A stretch of 64,000 nt of DNA from Burkholderia ubonensis (GTDB lineage: Bacteria > Pseudomonadota > Gammaproteobacteria > Burkholderiales > Burkholderiaceae): assembly GCF_001718695.1 (NCBI RefSeq), contig NZ_CP013422.1:248001-312000 (forward strand). The letters are read 5' to 3'. The stretch's first letter is position 1. Each line of letters opens with the position of its first letter. This document shows positions 1 to 8,369 of this stretch, in pieces. The position numbers and the translations under genes are program-made. The notes under the pieces were generated by a model. The model saw nothing but the letters and a program-made list of their open reading frames with translations, had not been told where the DNA came from and made no database searches.

Positions 1-1008
1 GTCAATCAGGGCTTTCTCGACATGACGGGCTACGCCCGCGACGAAGTGCTCGGCCGCTCCGTCTATGAAGTGGACGTGCTCGAACAGGCCGAGCGGCGCG
101 AACTGGCGATCGAGCGGCTCGCCGAGCGCGCGACCATTCCGCAGATGGAGGCCGTGGTCAAACGCGCGGACGGCAGCCCGAATGCGGTCGTCGTTGCCGG
201 GCAGCCGATCGACATGAACGGCGAAGCATGCATGCTGTTCACCTTCATGGACCTCGAGCCGCGCCGGCAGGCCGAGCTTGCGCTGCGGCAGAGCGAGGAG
301 CGCTTCGCGAAGGCGTTCCGGATGGCGCCGGTGGCTACCGCGATCGTCACGGCCGACGGCTTCGTGCTGCTCGACGTGAACGACGCCTTCGTCGCGATGA
401 CCGGCCATCCGCGCGACGACCTGCTCGGCAAGTCCGCCGACGAAATTGGCCTGTGGGCCGAGCGCGGCGCGCGCGAGCAGCTCGACGGCCAGCTCGCGCG
501 CGACGGCGGCGTGCGCAACGCGGACGTGCAGATCCGCACGCGCGAAGGCGACCTGCGCGATTGCGTGGTGTCGGCCGACCCGGTCGCGATTCACGGCCAG
601 GACTGCGTGCTGATCGCGCTGCTCGACATCAGCGACCGCAAGCGCACCGAGATGGAGCTCGTCTATGCGATCGAGACGGCGATGCAGGATGCGTCGTGGT
701 TCAGCCGCACACTGATCGAGAAGCTCGCGAACGTGCGGCGCGCGAATGCGCCGGACGCGGGGCCGCAGCTGTCGGATCTCACCGCGCGCGAGCGCGACGT
801 GTTCGATCTGCTGTGTCAGGGCCTCGCCGACAAGGAGATCGCCGGCCGCCTCGGCCTCGCGCCGAACACGGTCCGCAATCACGTCGCGACGATCTACGCG
901 AAACTCGACGTGCACAGCCGCGGCGAGGCCATCGTATGGGCGCGCGAGCGCGGCGTCGTCGGCGCGGCCGATCCGAACGTCGCGCGCACCGACAAGGGCG
1001 GCGACTGA
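1..1008 (+). CDS. PAS-PAS-LuxR type regulator, 5' end outside window
   Basis: Partial gene: the frame is open from base 1, and residues before the first Met (VNQGFLDM) already belong to a PAS domain, so the start lies upstream of the window. It shows the end of one PAS domain, then a second PAS domain (roughly residues 95-215 counted from the Met at base 22), then a C-terminal LuxR/GerE helix-turn-helix beginning LTARERDVFDLLCQGLADKE. This layout (cytosolic sensory PAS repeats fused to a LuxR DNA-binding domain) fits a one-component transcriptional regulator that senses a ligand, redox or a partner protein; the signal is unknown. There is no response-regulator receiver domain in the visible part. 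The stop is followed 153 bp later by a CsbD-like stress gene on the same strand. Confidence 0.85.
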   Translation, partial: VNQGFLDMTGYARDEVLGRSVYEVDVLEQAERRELAIERLAERATIPQMEAVVKRADGSPNAVVVAGQPIDMNGEACMLFTFMDLEPRRQAELALRQSEERFAKAFRMAPVATAIVTADGFVLLDVNDAFVAMTGHPRDDLLGKSADEIGLWAERGAREQLDGQLARDGGVRNADVQIRTREGDLRDCVVSADPVAIHGQDCVLIALLDISDRKRTEMELVYAIETAMQDASWFSRTLIEKLANVRRANAPDAGPQLSDLTARERDVFDLLCQGLADKEIAGRLGLAPNTVRNHVATIYAKLDVHSRGEAIVWARERGVVGAADPNVARTDKGGD

Positions 1009-1161
1009 CGCCGTCCCGTATGCGATCGGTGCGAATGCACCAGCCACGATGATGCATCCGCATCTGCCGCGCATTGCGCGCGGCTGCGATCCTGTCCCCT
1101 CGGCGGCACGGCGCGCTGGCCGTGCGGCCGACTCTCCCTCAACTCATCGCAGGAGACGACC

Positions 1162-1365
1162 ATGGATAGAAATCGCATCGAAGGCAAGCTCAAACAGGTG
1201 AAGGGTTCGGTCAAGGAAGCGCTCGGCAAGGTGACCGGCGACCGCGAGACGGAAGCGGAGGGCGTCGCCGAACAGCAGGCCGGGAAGCTCCAGGAGCAAG
1301 CCGGCGAGGCGGCCGACGCGGTGCGCAGGCATACGGGCATCGATACGCATATCGACCGGCAATGA
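1162..1365 (+). CDS. CsbD-family stress-response protein
   Basis: A 67-residue, highly charged, Gly/Ala/Lys/Glu-rich protein starting MDRNRIEGKLKQVKGSVKEA, the classic CsbD opening (N-[RKQ]-[IV]-[KE]-G-x2-[KQ]-x-x-K-G), followed by a GKVTGD motif. CsbD-like proteins are small, probably helical cytosolic proteins induced by general stress; their molecular role is not known. An AGGAGA ribosome site lies just before the ATG, at about 1150-1155. The gene stands alone between the PAS-LuxR gene and a solute-binding protein gene. Confidence 0.88.
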   Translation: MDRNRIEGKLKQVKGSVKEALGKVTGDRETEAEGVAEQQAGKLQEQAGEAADAVRRHTGIDTHIDRQ

Positions 1366-1676
1366 GCGCTGCGCCGGCGGCAGCGTCGCGGCGCGCCTCA
1401 TCGCCCCCCGGCCGGTGATGATTCTTCCACGGCATCACCGCGCGCCGCGGCTTGCCACCGTACCGGCGCGCGTTCGACCCGACGTACTTCGTTGCCGGCC
1501 CGTCCATGCGCGGGCCGGCGCGTCGTCGGCCATACCGTCGGGTGATGACAATTCCTCACAACATAGTTCCGATAATTCGTTTGCTGCGCGGGTATTGGCT
1601 ACCCACAATCGGCTCACCTGTTGCGCGCGCGATAGCCGCGCACCGTGCCCCGACCCATAAAAGAAAGGATTCGCCG
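1366..1676. other. Intergenic, 311 bp
   Basis: No gene is supported here; open frames running into the downstream solute-binding protein gene are upstream extensions of it. Two small inverted repeats are visible, GGTGATG (1414-1420) with CATCACC (1433-1439), and GGGTA (1590-1594) with TACCC (1600-1604). Base composition drops around 1545-1660, consistent with a promoter region for the gene starting at 1677. Confidence 0.5.
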
Positions 1677-2828
1677 ATGACGTTCCGCACTCGCTCGCTT
1701 TCCGGCATGGCGCTGGCCGCCGCGCTTCTCGCGTTCCAGACCGGCGCGGCTCACGCGCAGGAAGCGGTCGTCAAGGTCGGCGTCGCCGGTCCGCTGACGG
1801 GCGGCGGCGCCGCGTACGGCAAGGACATCGAGAACGGCGTGCGCATGGCGGTCGACGAGGCGAACGCGGCGCGCCCGACGATCGGCGGCAAGCCGGTGAA
1901 GTTCGTCGTCGCGTCGCAGGACGACCAGAGCGATCCGCGCGCCGGCGTGCAGGCCGCGCAGCAGTTGACCGACGCGCAGGTCGCGGTCGTGATCGGCCAC
2001 TTCAATTCGGGCACGACGCTGCCCGCGTCGAAGATCTACGCGAAGGCGGGCATTCCGATGATCACGCCGTCCGCGACCAATCCGGAGATCACGCGCGCGG
2101 GCCTCGGCACCATGTATCGCGTGATCGCGACCGACACGCAGAACGCCGGCAACGCGGGCGCGTATGCGGCGAGCGTCACGAAGGCGAAGCGCATCGCGAT
2201 CCTCGACGATCGCACCGCGTTCGGCCAGGGCGAAGCAGACGAGTTCGAGAAGGCGGTGAAGGCGAACGGCGGCACGATCGTCACCCGCGAGTTCACCAAC
2301 GACAAGGCGGTCGACTTCAGCGCGCAGCTCACGAAGATCAAGAGCGTCAACGCCGATCTCGTGTTCTTCGGCGGCCTCGACGCGCAGGCGGCGATGCTCG
2401 TCAAGCGGATGCGCCAGCTCGGCATCAAGGCGCAGTTCCTTGCCGGCGGCGGCGTGATGAACGCCAACTTCATCCGGCTCGCCGGCGGCGCGGCGGAAGG
2501 CGCATCGGTGTGGGAGTACGGCCAGCCGCTGGCGCGCCTCGAGAAGGGCAAGACCTTCGAGACGAAGTTCCGGCAGAAGTACGGCGTCGACATGCTCGCG
2601 TATGCGCCGTTCGCGTATGACGCGACGTGGATCGCGATCAAGGCGATGGAGAAGGCGAATTCGACGAAGCCCGCGGATTTCAACGGCGCGCTGAAGCGCA
2701 CCAGCTACGACGGCATCACTGGCACGATCGCGTTCACGGACACCGGCGACCTGAAGAACCCGAGCTCGACGCTGTACGAAGTGAAGAACGCCGCGTGGCA
2801 GCCGGTGACGACGAAGTCGGCGAATTGA
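1677..2828 (+). CDS. Branched-chain amino-acid-type ABC transporter substrate-binding protein
   Basis: A 383-residue periplasmic type-I solute-binding protein of the LivJ/LivK family. The start at 1677 is preceded by AAAGGA and gives a clean Sec signal peptide (MTFRTRSLSGMALAAALLAF...AHAQE), whereas longer upstream extensions have no signal. The mature part has the family features KVGVAGPLTGGGAAYGKDIENG near its N-terminus and VVIGHFNSGTTLPASKIY around residue 100. It captures an amino acid or related carboxylate and hands it to a Liv-type ABC permease. No permease or ATPase genes are adjacent, so it is an orphan that must share a transporter encoded elsewhere. The FAD oxidase gene that follows 118 bp downstream may act on the imported substrate, which is an inference. 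Confidence 0.9.
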   Translation: MTFRTRSLSGMALAAALLAFQTGAAHAQEAVVKVGVAGPLTGGGAAYGKDIENGVRMAVDEANAARPTIGGKPVKFVVASQDDQSDPRAGVQAAQQLTDAQVAVVIGHFNSGTTLPASKIYAKAGIPMITPSATNPEITRAGLGTMYRVIATDTQNAGNAGAYAASVTKAKRIAILDDRTAFGQGEADEFEKAVKANGGTIVTREFTNDKAVDFSAQLTKIKSVNADLVFFGGLDAQAAMLVKRMRQLGIKAQFLAGGGVMNANFIRLAGGAAEGASVWEYGQPLARLEKGKTFETKFRQKYGVDMLAYAPFAYDATWIAIKAMEKANSTKPADFNGALKRTSYDGITGTIAFTDTGDLKNPSSTLYEVKNAAWQPVTTKSAN

Positions 2829-2946
2829 GCGGACGGGCCGGGGGCGCGCGCGACGCTTTCGCGCCGGTTCCGTCCATGCTGAAATACCGCAAGCAGTCCG
2901 GCGCGCACCGCGCGCCGTGCCAATCATCCGCAATCTGGAGTCAGTC

Positions 2947-4119
2947 GTGAGTTCTCAAGTCGTAATCGTCGGCGGCGGCGTCATCGGCAGCTCGATCGCC
3001 TACTTCCTGCGCGCATCCGATCCGACGGTAGCCGTGACCGTGATCGAGCGCGATCCGACCTATGCGAGATCGTCGTCGGCGCTGTCGGCCGCGTCGATCC
3101 GCCAGCAGTTCTCGACGCCGCTGTCGATCGAGATGTCGCTGTACGGCATCGAATTCCTGCGCACCCTCGGCGAGCGGCTCGAAGTCGACGGCCACCGGCC
3201 GTCGATCGACCTGCACGAGGGCGGCTACCTGTTTCTCGCGACGCCGGCCGGCGACGCGACGCTGCGCGAGAACCATGCGCTGCAGACGCGTCTCGGCGCG
3301 GACATCCGCCTGATGGATCGCGACGCGCTGAAGGCCACGTTTGCGTGGCTGAACGTCGACGATCTCGCGTCGGGCGCGTATGGCGTCAGCGGCGAAGGCT
3401 GGTTCGACGGCTACGGGCTCGTGCAGGCGCTGCGCAAGAAGGCGCAGGCGCTCGGCGCGCGGTATGTGGCGGCTGAAGTCGAGCCGGTCGTGCGGGATGG
3501 TCGCAAGGTCACGCATGTCGTGACGGGTGACGGTGAACGTTACGCGTGCGACACGCTGGTCAACGCGGCCGGCGCGTGGTCGCGCCCGCTGTCCGCGATG
3601 ATGGGCATCGACATTCCGGTCTACGCGCGGCGGCGCAGCATCTTCAACGTGTCGTCGCCGGCGAAGCTGGCGGCGTGCCCGCTGCTGATCGATCCGACCG
3701 GCGTGTATTTCCGGCCGGAGGGCAAGACCTATATCTGCGGCACGTCGCCGAGCCCGGACAAGGACCCGGACGACCTGCCGCTCGACGAAGTCGATCACGA
3801 CCTGTTCGACGAAGTGATCTGGCCGACGCTCGCGCATCGCGTGCCGGAATTCGAGGCGCTGCGCGTCGAGCACTGCTGGTCCGGCTATTACGAGTACAAC
3901 GTGTTCGATCACAACGCGATCATCGGCTATCACCCGGATCTCGATAACTGCGTGTTCGCGAATGGGTACAGCGGGCACGGGCTGCAGCAAGGGCCCGCGA
4001 CGGGGCGCGGCGTCAGCGAGCTGATCCTCGGCGGGCGCTATGCGACGCTCGACCTGTCGCCGCTCGGGTGGGAGCGGGTGCTCGAGAACCGGCCGATCGT
4101 CGAAAAGAACGTCGTGTAG
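2947..4119 (+). CDS. FAD-dependent oxidoreductase, DAO (glycine/D-amino acid oxidase) family
   Basis: About 390 residues. The N-terminus has the FAD-binding Rossmann motif VVIVGGGVIGSSIAYFL, and the C-terminus has the family motif (FANGYSGHGLQQGPATGR) seen in DAO-family sarcosine/dimethylglycine dehydrogenase-like enzymes. It probably oxidises a secondary amine or amino acid in the cytosol. I chose the GTG at 2947 because GGAG at 2937-2940 sits 6 nt upstream; an in-frame GTG at 2917 is the alternative. It lies downstream of, and in the same direction as, the orphan solute-binding protein, suggesting a small uptake-and-oxidation unit. A good intrinsic terminator follows at 4179-4202. The substrate is not determinable from sequence. 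Confidence 0.85.
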   Translation: MSSQVVIVGGGVIGSSIAYFLRASDPTVAVTVIERDPTYARSSSALSAASIRQQFSTPLSIEMSLYGIEFLRTLGERLEVDGHRPSIDLHEGGYLFLATPAGDATLRENHALQTRLGADIRLMDRDALKATFAWLNVDDLASGAYGVSGEGWFDGYGLVQALRKKAQALGARYVAAEVEPVVRDGRKVTHVVTGDGERYACDTLVNAAGAWSRPLSAMMGIDIPVYARRRSIFNVSSPAKLAACPLLIDPTGVYFRPEGKTYICGTSPSPDKDPDDLPLDEVDHDLFDEVIWPTLAHRVPEFEALRVEHCWSGYYEYNVFDHNAIIGYHPDLDNCVFANGYSGHGLQQGPATGRGVSELILGGRYATLDLSPLGWERVLENRPIVEKNVV

Positions 4120-4178
4120 TGCGGCGCGCCCGCCTGGCGTGGTCCGGGCGGGGTTCTCCTCGGATCTCGATCTGATTG

Positions 4179-4202
4179 GCCCGGCGTTGTCGGGCTTTTT
4201 TT
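4179..4202 (+). terminator. Intrinsic terminator after the FAD oxidoreductase gene
   Basis: GCCCG (4179-4183) pairs with CGGGC (4191-4195) around a 7-nt loop and is followed by seven T residues (4196-4202). It lies 60 bp past the stop of the plus-strand FAD oxidoreductase and before the convergent minus-strand LuxR gene. Confidence 0.75.
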
Positions 4203-4248
4203 CGTCCGCGGCGGCCGTGCAGCGCGCAGTGGGGACCGGGCGGGACGC

Positions 4249-4893
4249 TCAAGCCAGCAAGCACGCAATCAGGTCATGCGTCGTGCGCACCTCATACTTC
4301 CTCAACAAACTCGCACGATGAATATCGACGGTGCGCGGGCTGATGCTCAACTCCTTGCCGATTTCCTTGCTCGTCAGGCCATGCACCAGCAGCGCGGCGA
4401 CGTCGCGCTCGCGATCGGTCAGCGTGCCGGTGACATCGGGATGCTTGGAGTTTTCCGACAGATCGGTGAAGGTCCACACGGCCAGCTCGAACGGCCGCTT
4501 CGGGTTGTATCCGAAGCCGCGGACGGTGACCCAGAAATGACTGCCGTCGACCCGCCGCATGATGCGATCGTCGCTGAAGCCGGCATGCTTCGCGAGCAGC
4601 GGCGCAAGGCGGCGGCCGGTCGTCGCGAAGTCCTTCTGTTGCGGATAGAGCTTCGCGAACGACTGGTCGATGATGTCGTCGCGGGTCGCCCTGAACAGTT
4701 GCAGCGCCTTCTCGTTGCACTCGACCATGATCCGCTCTTTCGCCACGATCGCCGCGACGGGCAGGTGCCTGAAGAGATCTTCGTAGTCGAGGCTGGGCAT
4801 CGTGTCGGTCATGGTCGGCATCCCGTCGCTCGGCCCGAACGACGTTCGAACCGGGCGAGCGGTGACAAGGGCGGAATCGTGAAGACCGTTCAT
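4249..4893 (-). CDS. PAS-LuxR family transcriptional regulator
   Basis: Up to 214 residues. A single PAS domain (about residues 35-145, with the sensory core around YEDLFRHLPVAAIVAKE) is followed by a LuxR/GerE helix-turn-helix (LTDRERDVAALLVHGLTSKE...ISPRTVDIHRASLLRKYEV). The protein is a cytosolic one-component regulator. Internal Met codons at 4821, 4812 and 4800 are alternative starts; none has a strong ribosome site, so the 5' end is uncertain. It begins 16 bp after the stop of the MFS transporter on the same strand, so the two are almost certainly one transcript and the regulator probably controls that transporter. The double palindrome at 6316-6354 upstream of the operon is a candidate binding site. 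Confidence 0.85.
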   Translation of the reverse strand: MNGLHDSALVTARPVRTSFGPSDGMPTMTDTMPSLDYEDLFRHLPVAAIVAKERIMVECNEKALQLFRATRDDIIDQSFAKLYPQQKDFATTGRRLAPLLAKHAGFSDDRIMRRVDGSHFWVTVRGFGYNPKRPFELAVWTFTDLSENSKHPDVTGTLTDRERDVAALLVHGLTSKEIGKELSISPRTVDIHRASLLRKYEVRTTHDLIACLLA

Positions 4894-4909
4894 GATATCC
4901 GCCCGCCGC

Positions 4910-6256
4910 TCACACGGCGCCTTCGACGCTGCGCTCCGCGTTGCGGGCCGCTCGGCCCGTCGCCGGGCCGGCGTCCTCGAGCGCCGTCTTCGACGTTTCC
5001 GGCAGCGCCAGCCCGCCGATCATCGCGAAGATCGCCACGGCGATCAGGTAGTACGCGGGCGACAGGTTGGTGCCGGTCGCGGAGATCAGCCACGTCGCGA
5101 CGAGCGGCGCGGTGCCGCCGAAGATCGTGTATGCGAGGTTGTAGGTGATCGCGGAGGCCGTATAGCGGGTCTTCGTCGCGAACACTTCGGACATCAGCGG
5201 TGCCGTCACCACGCCGGAGAACACCGCGCCGATCGCCAGCAGAGCGACGCCGAGCAGCGATTGCGACAACACGCCCGACCCGCCGAGCGAGAACGCCGGA
5301 TACACCGACACGATGATGAACAGGCCGGTGGTCGCGATCGTCGCGCGGCGGCCGACGAGGTCGGAGAAGAAGCCGGCGACCGGACACAGTGCCGCGGCGA
5401 AGAACAGCGCAAGCACCGTCACGAGCAGCGACGTGCCGCGCGACAGGTGGCCGGCGACCTGGAGGTAGGTCGAGAAGTACGTCGTGAACGTATAGAACGA
5501 CAGCGCGGTGACCGACACGAACGCACCGAGCTTCAGGATGTTCCACGATTGCGAGCGCAGCGTTTCCATCAGCGGCGCATGCGCGACGTCGTGCTTGCCC
5601 TCGAGCGCCTGGAACGCAGGCGTTTCGTTCAGGTTCACGCGCAGATAGACGCCGATCAGCCCGACCGGCGCCGCGATGAGGAACGGCACGCGCCAGCCCC
5701 AGTCGATCATCGCCTGCGACGACAGCGACGATTCGAGCAGATACGCGACCACGGCCGCGCACGCGAACGACGAGAACGTCGAGACCGGCACGAAGCTGCC
5801 GAAGAACGCGCGGCGGCGGCGCGGCGCGTGTTCCATCACGTACGCGCACGCACCCGCATATTCGCCGCCGGCCGAAAAGCCCTGCACGCAGCGAATGATC
5901 GTGAGCAGCAGCGGCGCCCAGTAGCCGATGCTCGCGTAAGTGGGCAGCAGGCCGATCAGCGTCGTCGACCCGGCCATCATCAGGATCGTCAGCGCGAGCG
6001 TGCGCTTGCGGCCGATCCGGTCGCCGATCACGCCGAACACCAGGCCGCCGAGCGGACGGAACGCGAACGCCACCGCAAACACGGCGAACGTCTTCAGCAG
6101 CCCGATCGTCGGATCGCCGCTCGGGAAAAACTCGCGCGTCAGGATCGTCGCGAGGAAGCCGTAGGCGGCGAAATCGAACCATTCGACGAAATTGCCGATC
6201 GACGCTGCGGCGATCACACGCCGTAGCGTGCGGGTATCGACGTCCTGGGTGGTCAT
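4910..6256 (-). CDS. MFS metabolite:H+ symporter (ProP / shikimate / alpha-ketoglutarate permease type)
   Basis: 448 residues from the ATG at 6256, chosen because GAGAGGA lies just upstream; the longer frame to 6304 lacks such a site. The sequence has twelve hydrophobic segments and the metabolite:H+ symporter signature: an N-terminal GNFVEWFDFAAYGF, the motif-A-like loop GVIGDRIGRKRTLALT, and an EHAPRRRRAFFGSFV region in the central loop. Relatives import proline/betaine, shikimate, citrate or alpha-ketoglutarate; the substrate here cannot be assigned. It forms a two-gene operon with the PAS-LuxR gene downstream, under a promoter region that carries a repeated ACCTAGGT palindrome. Confidence 0.88.
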   Translation of the reverse strand: MTTQDVDTRTLRRVIAAASIGNFVEWFDFAAYGFLATILTREFFPSGDPTIGLLKTFAVFAVAFAFRPLGGLVFGVIGDRIGRKRTLALTILMMAGSTTLIGLLPTYASIGYWAPLLLTIIRCVQGFSAGGEYAGACAYVMEHAPRRRRAFFGSFVPVSTFSSFACAAVVAYLLESSLSSQAMIDWGWRVPFLIAAPVGLIGVYLRVNLNETPAFQALEGKHDVAHAPLMETLRSQSWNILKLGAFVSVTALSFYTFTTYFSTYLQVAGHLSRGTSLLVTVLALFFAAALCPVAGFFSDLVGRRATIATTGLFIIVSVYPAFSLGGSGVLSQSLLGVALLAIGAVFSGVVTAPLMSEVFATKTRYTASAITYNLAYTIFGGTAPLVATWLISATGTNLSPAYYLIAVAIFAMIGGLALPETSKTALEDAGPATGRAARNAERSVEGAV

Positions 6257-6315
6257 GGTCGTGTCCTCTCTAGGTGTGGCGCTTGGGTTCGCGCCGAAAA
6301 CCATGGTAGGGACGC

Positions 6316-6354
6316 CAATTACCTAGGTCGATAGGTGTCAATTACCTAGGTAAT
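6316..6354. promoter_or_regulatory. Double palindromic operator upstream of the MFS/LuxR operon
   Basis: The 13-mer CAATTACCTAGGT occurs twice, at 6316-6328 and 6339-6351, 23 bp apart. The second copy extends to a perfect 14-bp palindrome, ATTACCTAGGTAAT (6341-6354). The region is AT-rich compared with the flanking genes and lies 60-98 bp upstream of the MFS start. Two dyads about two helical turns apart are typical of a dimeric regulator. The operon's own PAS-LuxR protein is the obvious candidate binder, which is an inference. Confidence 0.6.
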
Positions 6355-6450
6355 CGAGGGCGGCTGCGAATGTCCGCCCGGACGGTTGCGTGACCTTGAG
6401 CCATTAGGCCGGTGTGCCGAACGCCGGCCGAGGCTCGATGAATCGAATCG

Positions 6451-7164
6451 TCAGAACAAAAGCCCTAGCATGGTGGCCTTGACCGCGGCTTCGGTCTTGT
6501 TGGCCGCGTTCAGCTTGCGCATCGCATTGACGAGGTGGAATTTGACGGTGCGGTCGTCGACATGCATGATCTTGCCGATCTCCGCGTAGGTTTTCCCCGC
6601 AGCGGACCATTGCAGCGCCTCGCGCTCGCGTACGGTCAGCTCGACGGTGTATTCGGGCACGAGCCGCTGGAGCAGATGCATGCTCATCGCATAGTTGGCC
6701 GTGTTGGCGAGCCATGACATCTGGTATCCCTTTTCCGCGAGCTCGCGTTCCTCGATCGGTTCGCCGGACCGGACCATCGTGATGAGCCCGATCGCGCCGG
6801 TGCGGCTGACGGACGGCATGCACCAGCCGTGCCGCAGGCCGTGCTGGCCCGCCTCCTCCCAAAACTGGACGCACTGCGTCTGGCTGTCGGCGCGCCAGAT
6901 CAGCGGGCTCATCCGGCTCAACCCGTGCCGGACCGTCGGGTCCACGGCGAAATAGTTCTGGCTCACATAGCGTTCGACCCACGTCTGCGGATAGTTGGAC
7001 TGCAGCATGAACTGCGGCTTGCTGATCGGCAACGGTATGCGCAGACCGAATGAACAGTGGTCGAATCCGAGCGCCCGCACATCCGCCGAAAACTCCAGAA
7101 ACACGTCGGCCTCGGATTTTGCGGTGGCGAATCCATTCAGATACTTTTCTCTCCAAGCCTGCAT
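6451..7164 (-). CDS. LuxR-type acyl-homoserine-lactone receptor / transcription factor
   Basis: 237 residues, the usual LuxR length. The N-terminal autoinducer-binding domain contains the conserved ligand-pocket residues in order (the W and Y of TWVERY, the D-P of FAVDP, the W of SPLIW, and a G near SRTGAIG). The C-terminal GerE domain begins LTVREREALQWSAAGKTYAE. It should bind the AHL made by the luxI gene at 8370 and activate or repress lux-box promoters. The start at 7164 (MQAWREKYLN) has AAAGG upstream and fits the family; a longer frame begins at 7221. It is divergent from rsaM and luxI, the standard Burkholderia layout. The protein is separate from the broad CepR system in my judgement, because the partner synthase differs clearly from CepI. 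Confidence 0.9.
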   Translation of the reverse strand: MQAWREKYLNGFATAKSEADVFLEFSADVRALGFDHCSFGLRIPLPISKPQFMLQSNYPQTWVERYVSQNYFAVDPTVRHGLSRMSPLIWRADSQTQCVQFWEEAGQHGLRHGWCMPSVSRTGAIGLITMVRSGEPIEERELAEKGYQMSWLANTANYAMSMHLLQRLVPEYTVELTVREREALQWSAAGKTYAEIGKIMHVDDRTVKFHLVNAMRKLNAANKTEAAVKATMLGLLF

Positions 7165-7591
7165 ATCATTACCTTTTCGGTCAATCTTACCCATGAGGCA
7201 GCTATATCGTGTAGTCGACACATCGGTCGATTCTTATTAAACGATATTCCAGGGTGGGGTTGAATTTTCCGGGTATCAGGCAGAAAGCATGGCGCCGGTG
7301 ATATTTTTTGCTTGACGACGGATTTCGCGGAGCATCCGCACTGACGATGAGACGCTCGAAACGCTCAATTTCACGCAGGCGTGCCCCCTTTTCACGGGCT
7401 GATAATGCGATGTCATTCATCAGACGATCTGCAATAATCCTGAATCACATGCGCGCGATCGAACCGGCTATCAAGAATCACAACGCGGGCGCGCTACGAG
7501 CGTTGCAATAGCCCTCGTCTGGCCGACCACCGTGAATCTTGCCGGCCTATTCGGAAGCGATTTTAACAGGTGTCACGTCGAGATAACCGAT
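7165..7591. other. luxR-rsaM intergenic region
   Basis: 427 bp between divergent genes, visibly poorer in G+C than the rest of the window, with A/T-rich patches near 7240-7320. Short open frames here have poor codon use and no ribosome sites, so I support no gene. It must hold the promoters of the luxR and rsaM genes. I found no convincing 20-bp lux box in this stretch. AACAGGTGT at 7565-7573 recurs upstream of the ketosynthase gene (9112-9120). Confidence 0.55.
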
Positions 7592-7975
7592 ATGCAAAAA
7601 AAATGGAACGATGGATACATACGATTGACTTTGCCCGCATTTTACGCGTTGCGTTTCCGGCAGCATATGTGTCAGCCCGATTCGGAACTGCTGCATGATC
7701 TTTGGGGCGAGGGGATCAGCGCCGTCAATGCCGGCTACTACGAGCTGGTCTGCACCGACACGCAGCCGAGCGCGAGCGTCGGCTGCGCGTGGTACGTGGC
7801 GGTGGGCCAGCCCGACGTGCAGGTCGGGCGAGGCGACGTCAGCAGCAACGTAATGCTTCTCGATACAGACGGCGACGATTATGGCGCGCAATACAGCCGG
7901 GCATTAATCCAGAACTGGCTATGCTCGGGGGCGCGGCAACGCGCACTTGAATCGGCCGTCGTCGCCGATCACTGA
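7592..7975 (+). CDS. RsaM-family negative regulator of AHL quorum sensing
   Basis: 127 residues from MQKKWNDGYIRLTLPAFYAL; an in-frame start at 7532 adds 20 residues but has no better ribosome site. The position (between divergent luxR and luxI genes), the size and the acidic, Trp-containing sequence match the RsaM-like proteins found between luxR and luxI in Burkholderia (for example between cepR and cepI). Those proteins lower AHL output and balance the circuit; they have no recognised DNA-binding domain and their mechanism is not settled. No signal peptide or membrane segment is seen. The assignment rests on context plus general resemblance, so a divergent small regulator of another family remains possible. 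Confidence 0.7.
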   Translation: MQKKWNDGYIRLTLPAFYALRFRQHMCQPDSELLHDLWGEGISAVNAGYYELVCTDTQPSASVGCAWYVAVGQPDVQVGRGDVSSNVMLLDTDGDDYGAQYSRALIQNWLCSGARQRALESAVVADH

Positions 7976-8369
7976 TTTTTTGTTCGATCCCGATGATTAT
8001 TTCATCAAAAAGCCACGGGTTTATCCGTTGAACCGCGCGTGCCGTGAAACGGAAATCTCGGGTCCGAGTTTCCAGAGCGGCGCGGCGCCGATTCGATCGC
8101 GACCGCAATCATCGATCCCGTGATGCGGCGCCCGAGATACCCGGCCCCCAATTTCCGATCCCACGCTCTGCTTCGGCGCTCCGTTTCGCTGATTTTCGAA
8201 CGATCGTCCGTTAATCCTGAATTCGCTATCCCGGCGCCGCGTTTCGTCGTAATCGGCGCGCGATCCATCGCGTCTGCGACGTACGACCTGTCCATTCGGG
8301 CAGCTATTTTGACGCTGCAATTTCGGGTTCAATCGCGTCAACAATTCTGAGATGAGAGAGGGCATTCAG
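7976..8369. other. rsaM-luxI intergenic region
   Basis: 394 bp. A T-rich stretch follows directly after the rsaM stop (ATTTTTTG at about 7974-7981), but I see no clear stem before it. The rest is of intermediate GC with no supported gene. The only convincing site is the lux-box-like dyad at 8286-8305, upstream of luxI. Confidence 0.5.
8286..8305 (+). promoter_or_regulatory. lux-box-like operator upstream of luxI
   Basis: The 20-mer ACCTGTCCATTCGGGCAGCT fits the lux-box form: conserved CT and AG separated by exactly 12 bases, and six of ten half-site positions complementary. It ends 64 bp before the luxI ATG at 8370, a suitable place for a LuxR activator at or just upstream of the -35 region. 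The luxR product encoded at 6451-7164 is the likely binder, giving the usual positive feedback on AHL synthesis. Confidence 0.55.

Noticed and set aside
6321..6336. ACCTA...TAGGT as a lux box
   Set aside because: It lacks the CT-N12-AG spacing of lux boxes. The repeated ACCTAGGT palindrome explains the symmetry better.
7308..7511. Small ORF in the luxR-rsaM spacer
   Set aside because: Poor codon bias, no ribosome site and no motif; treated as chance.
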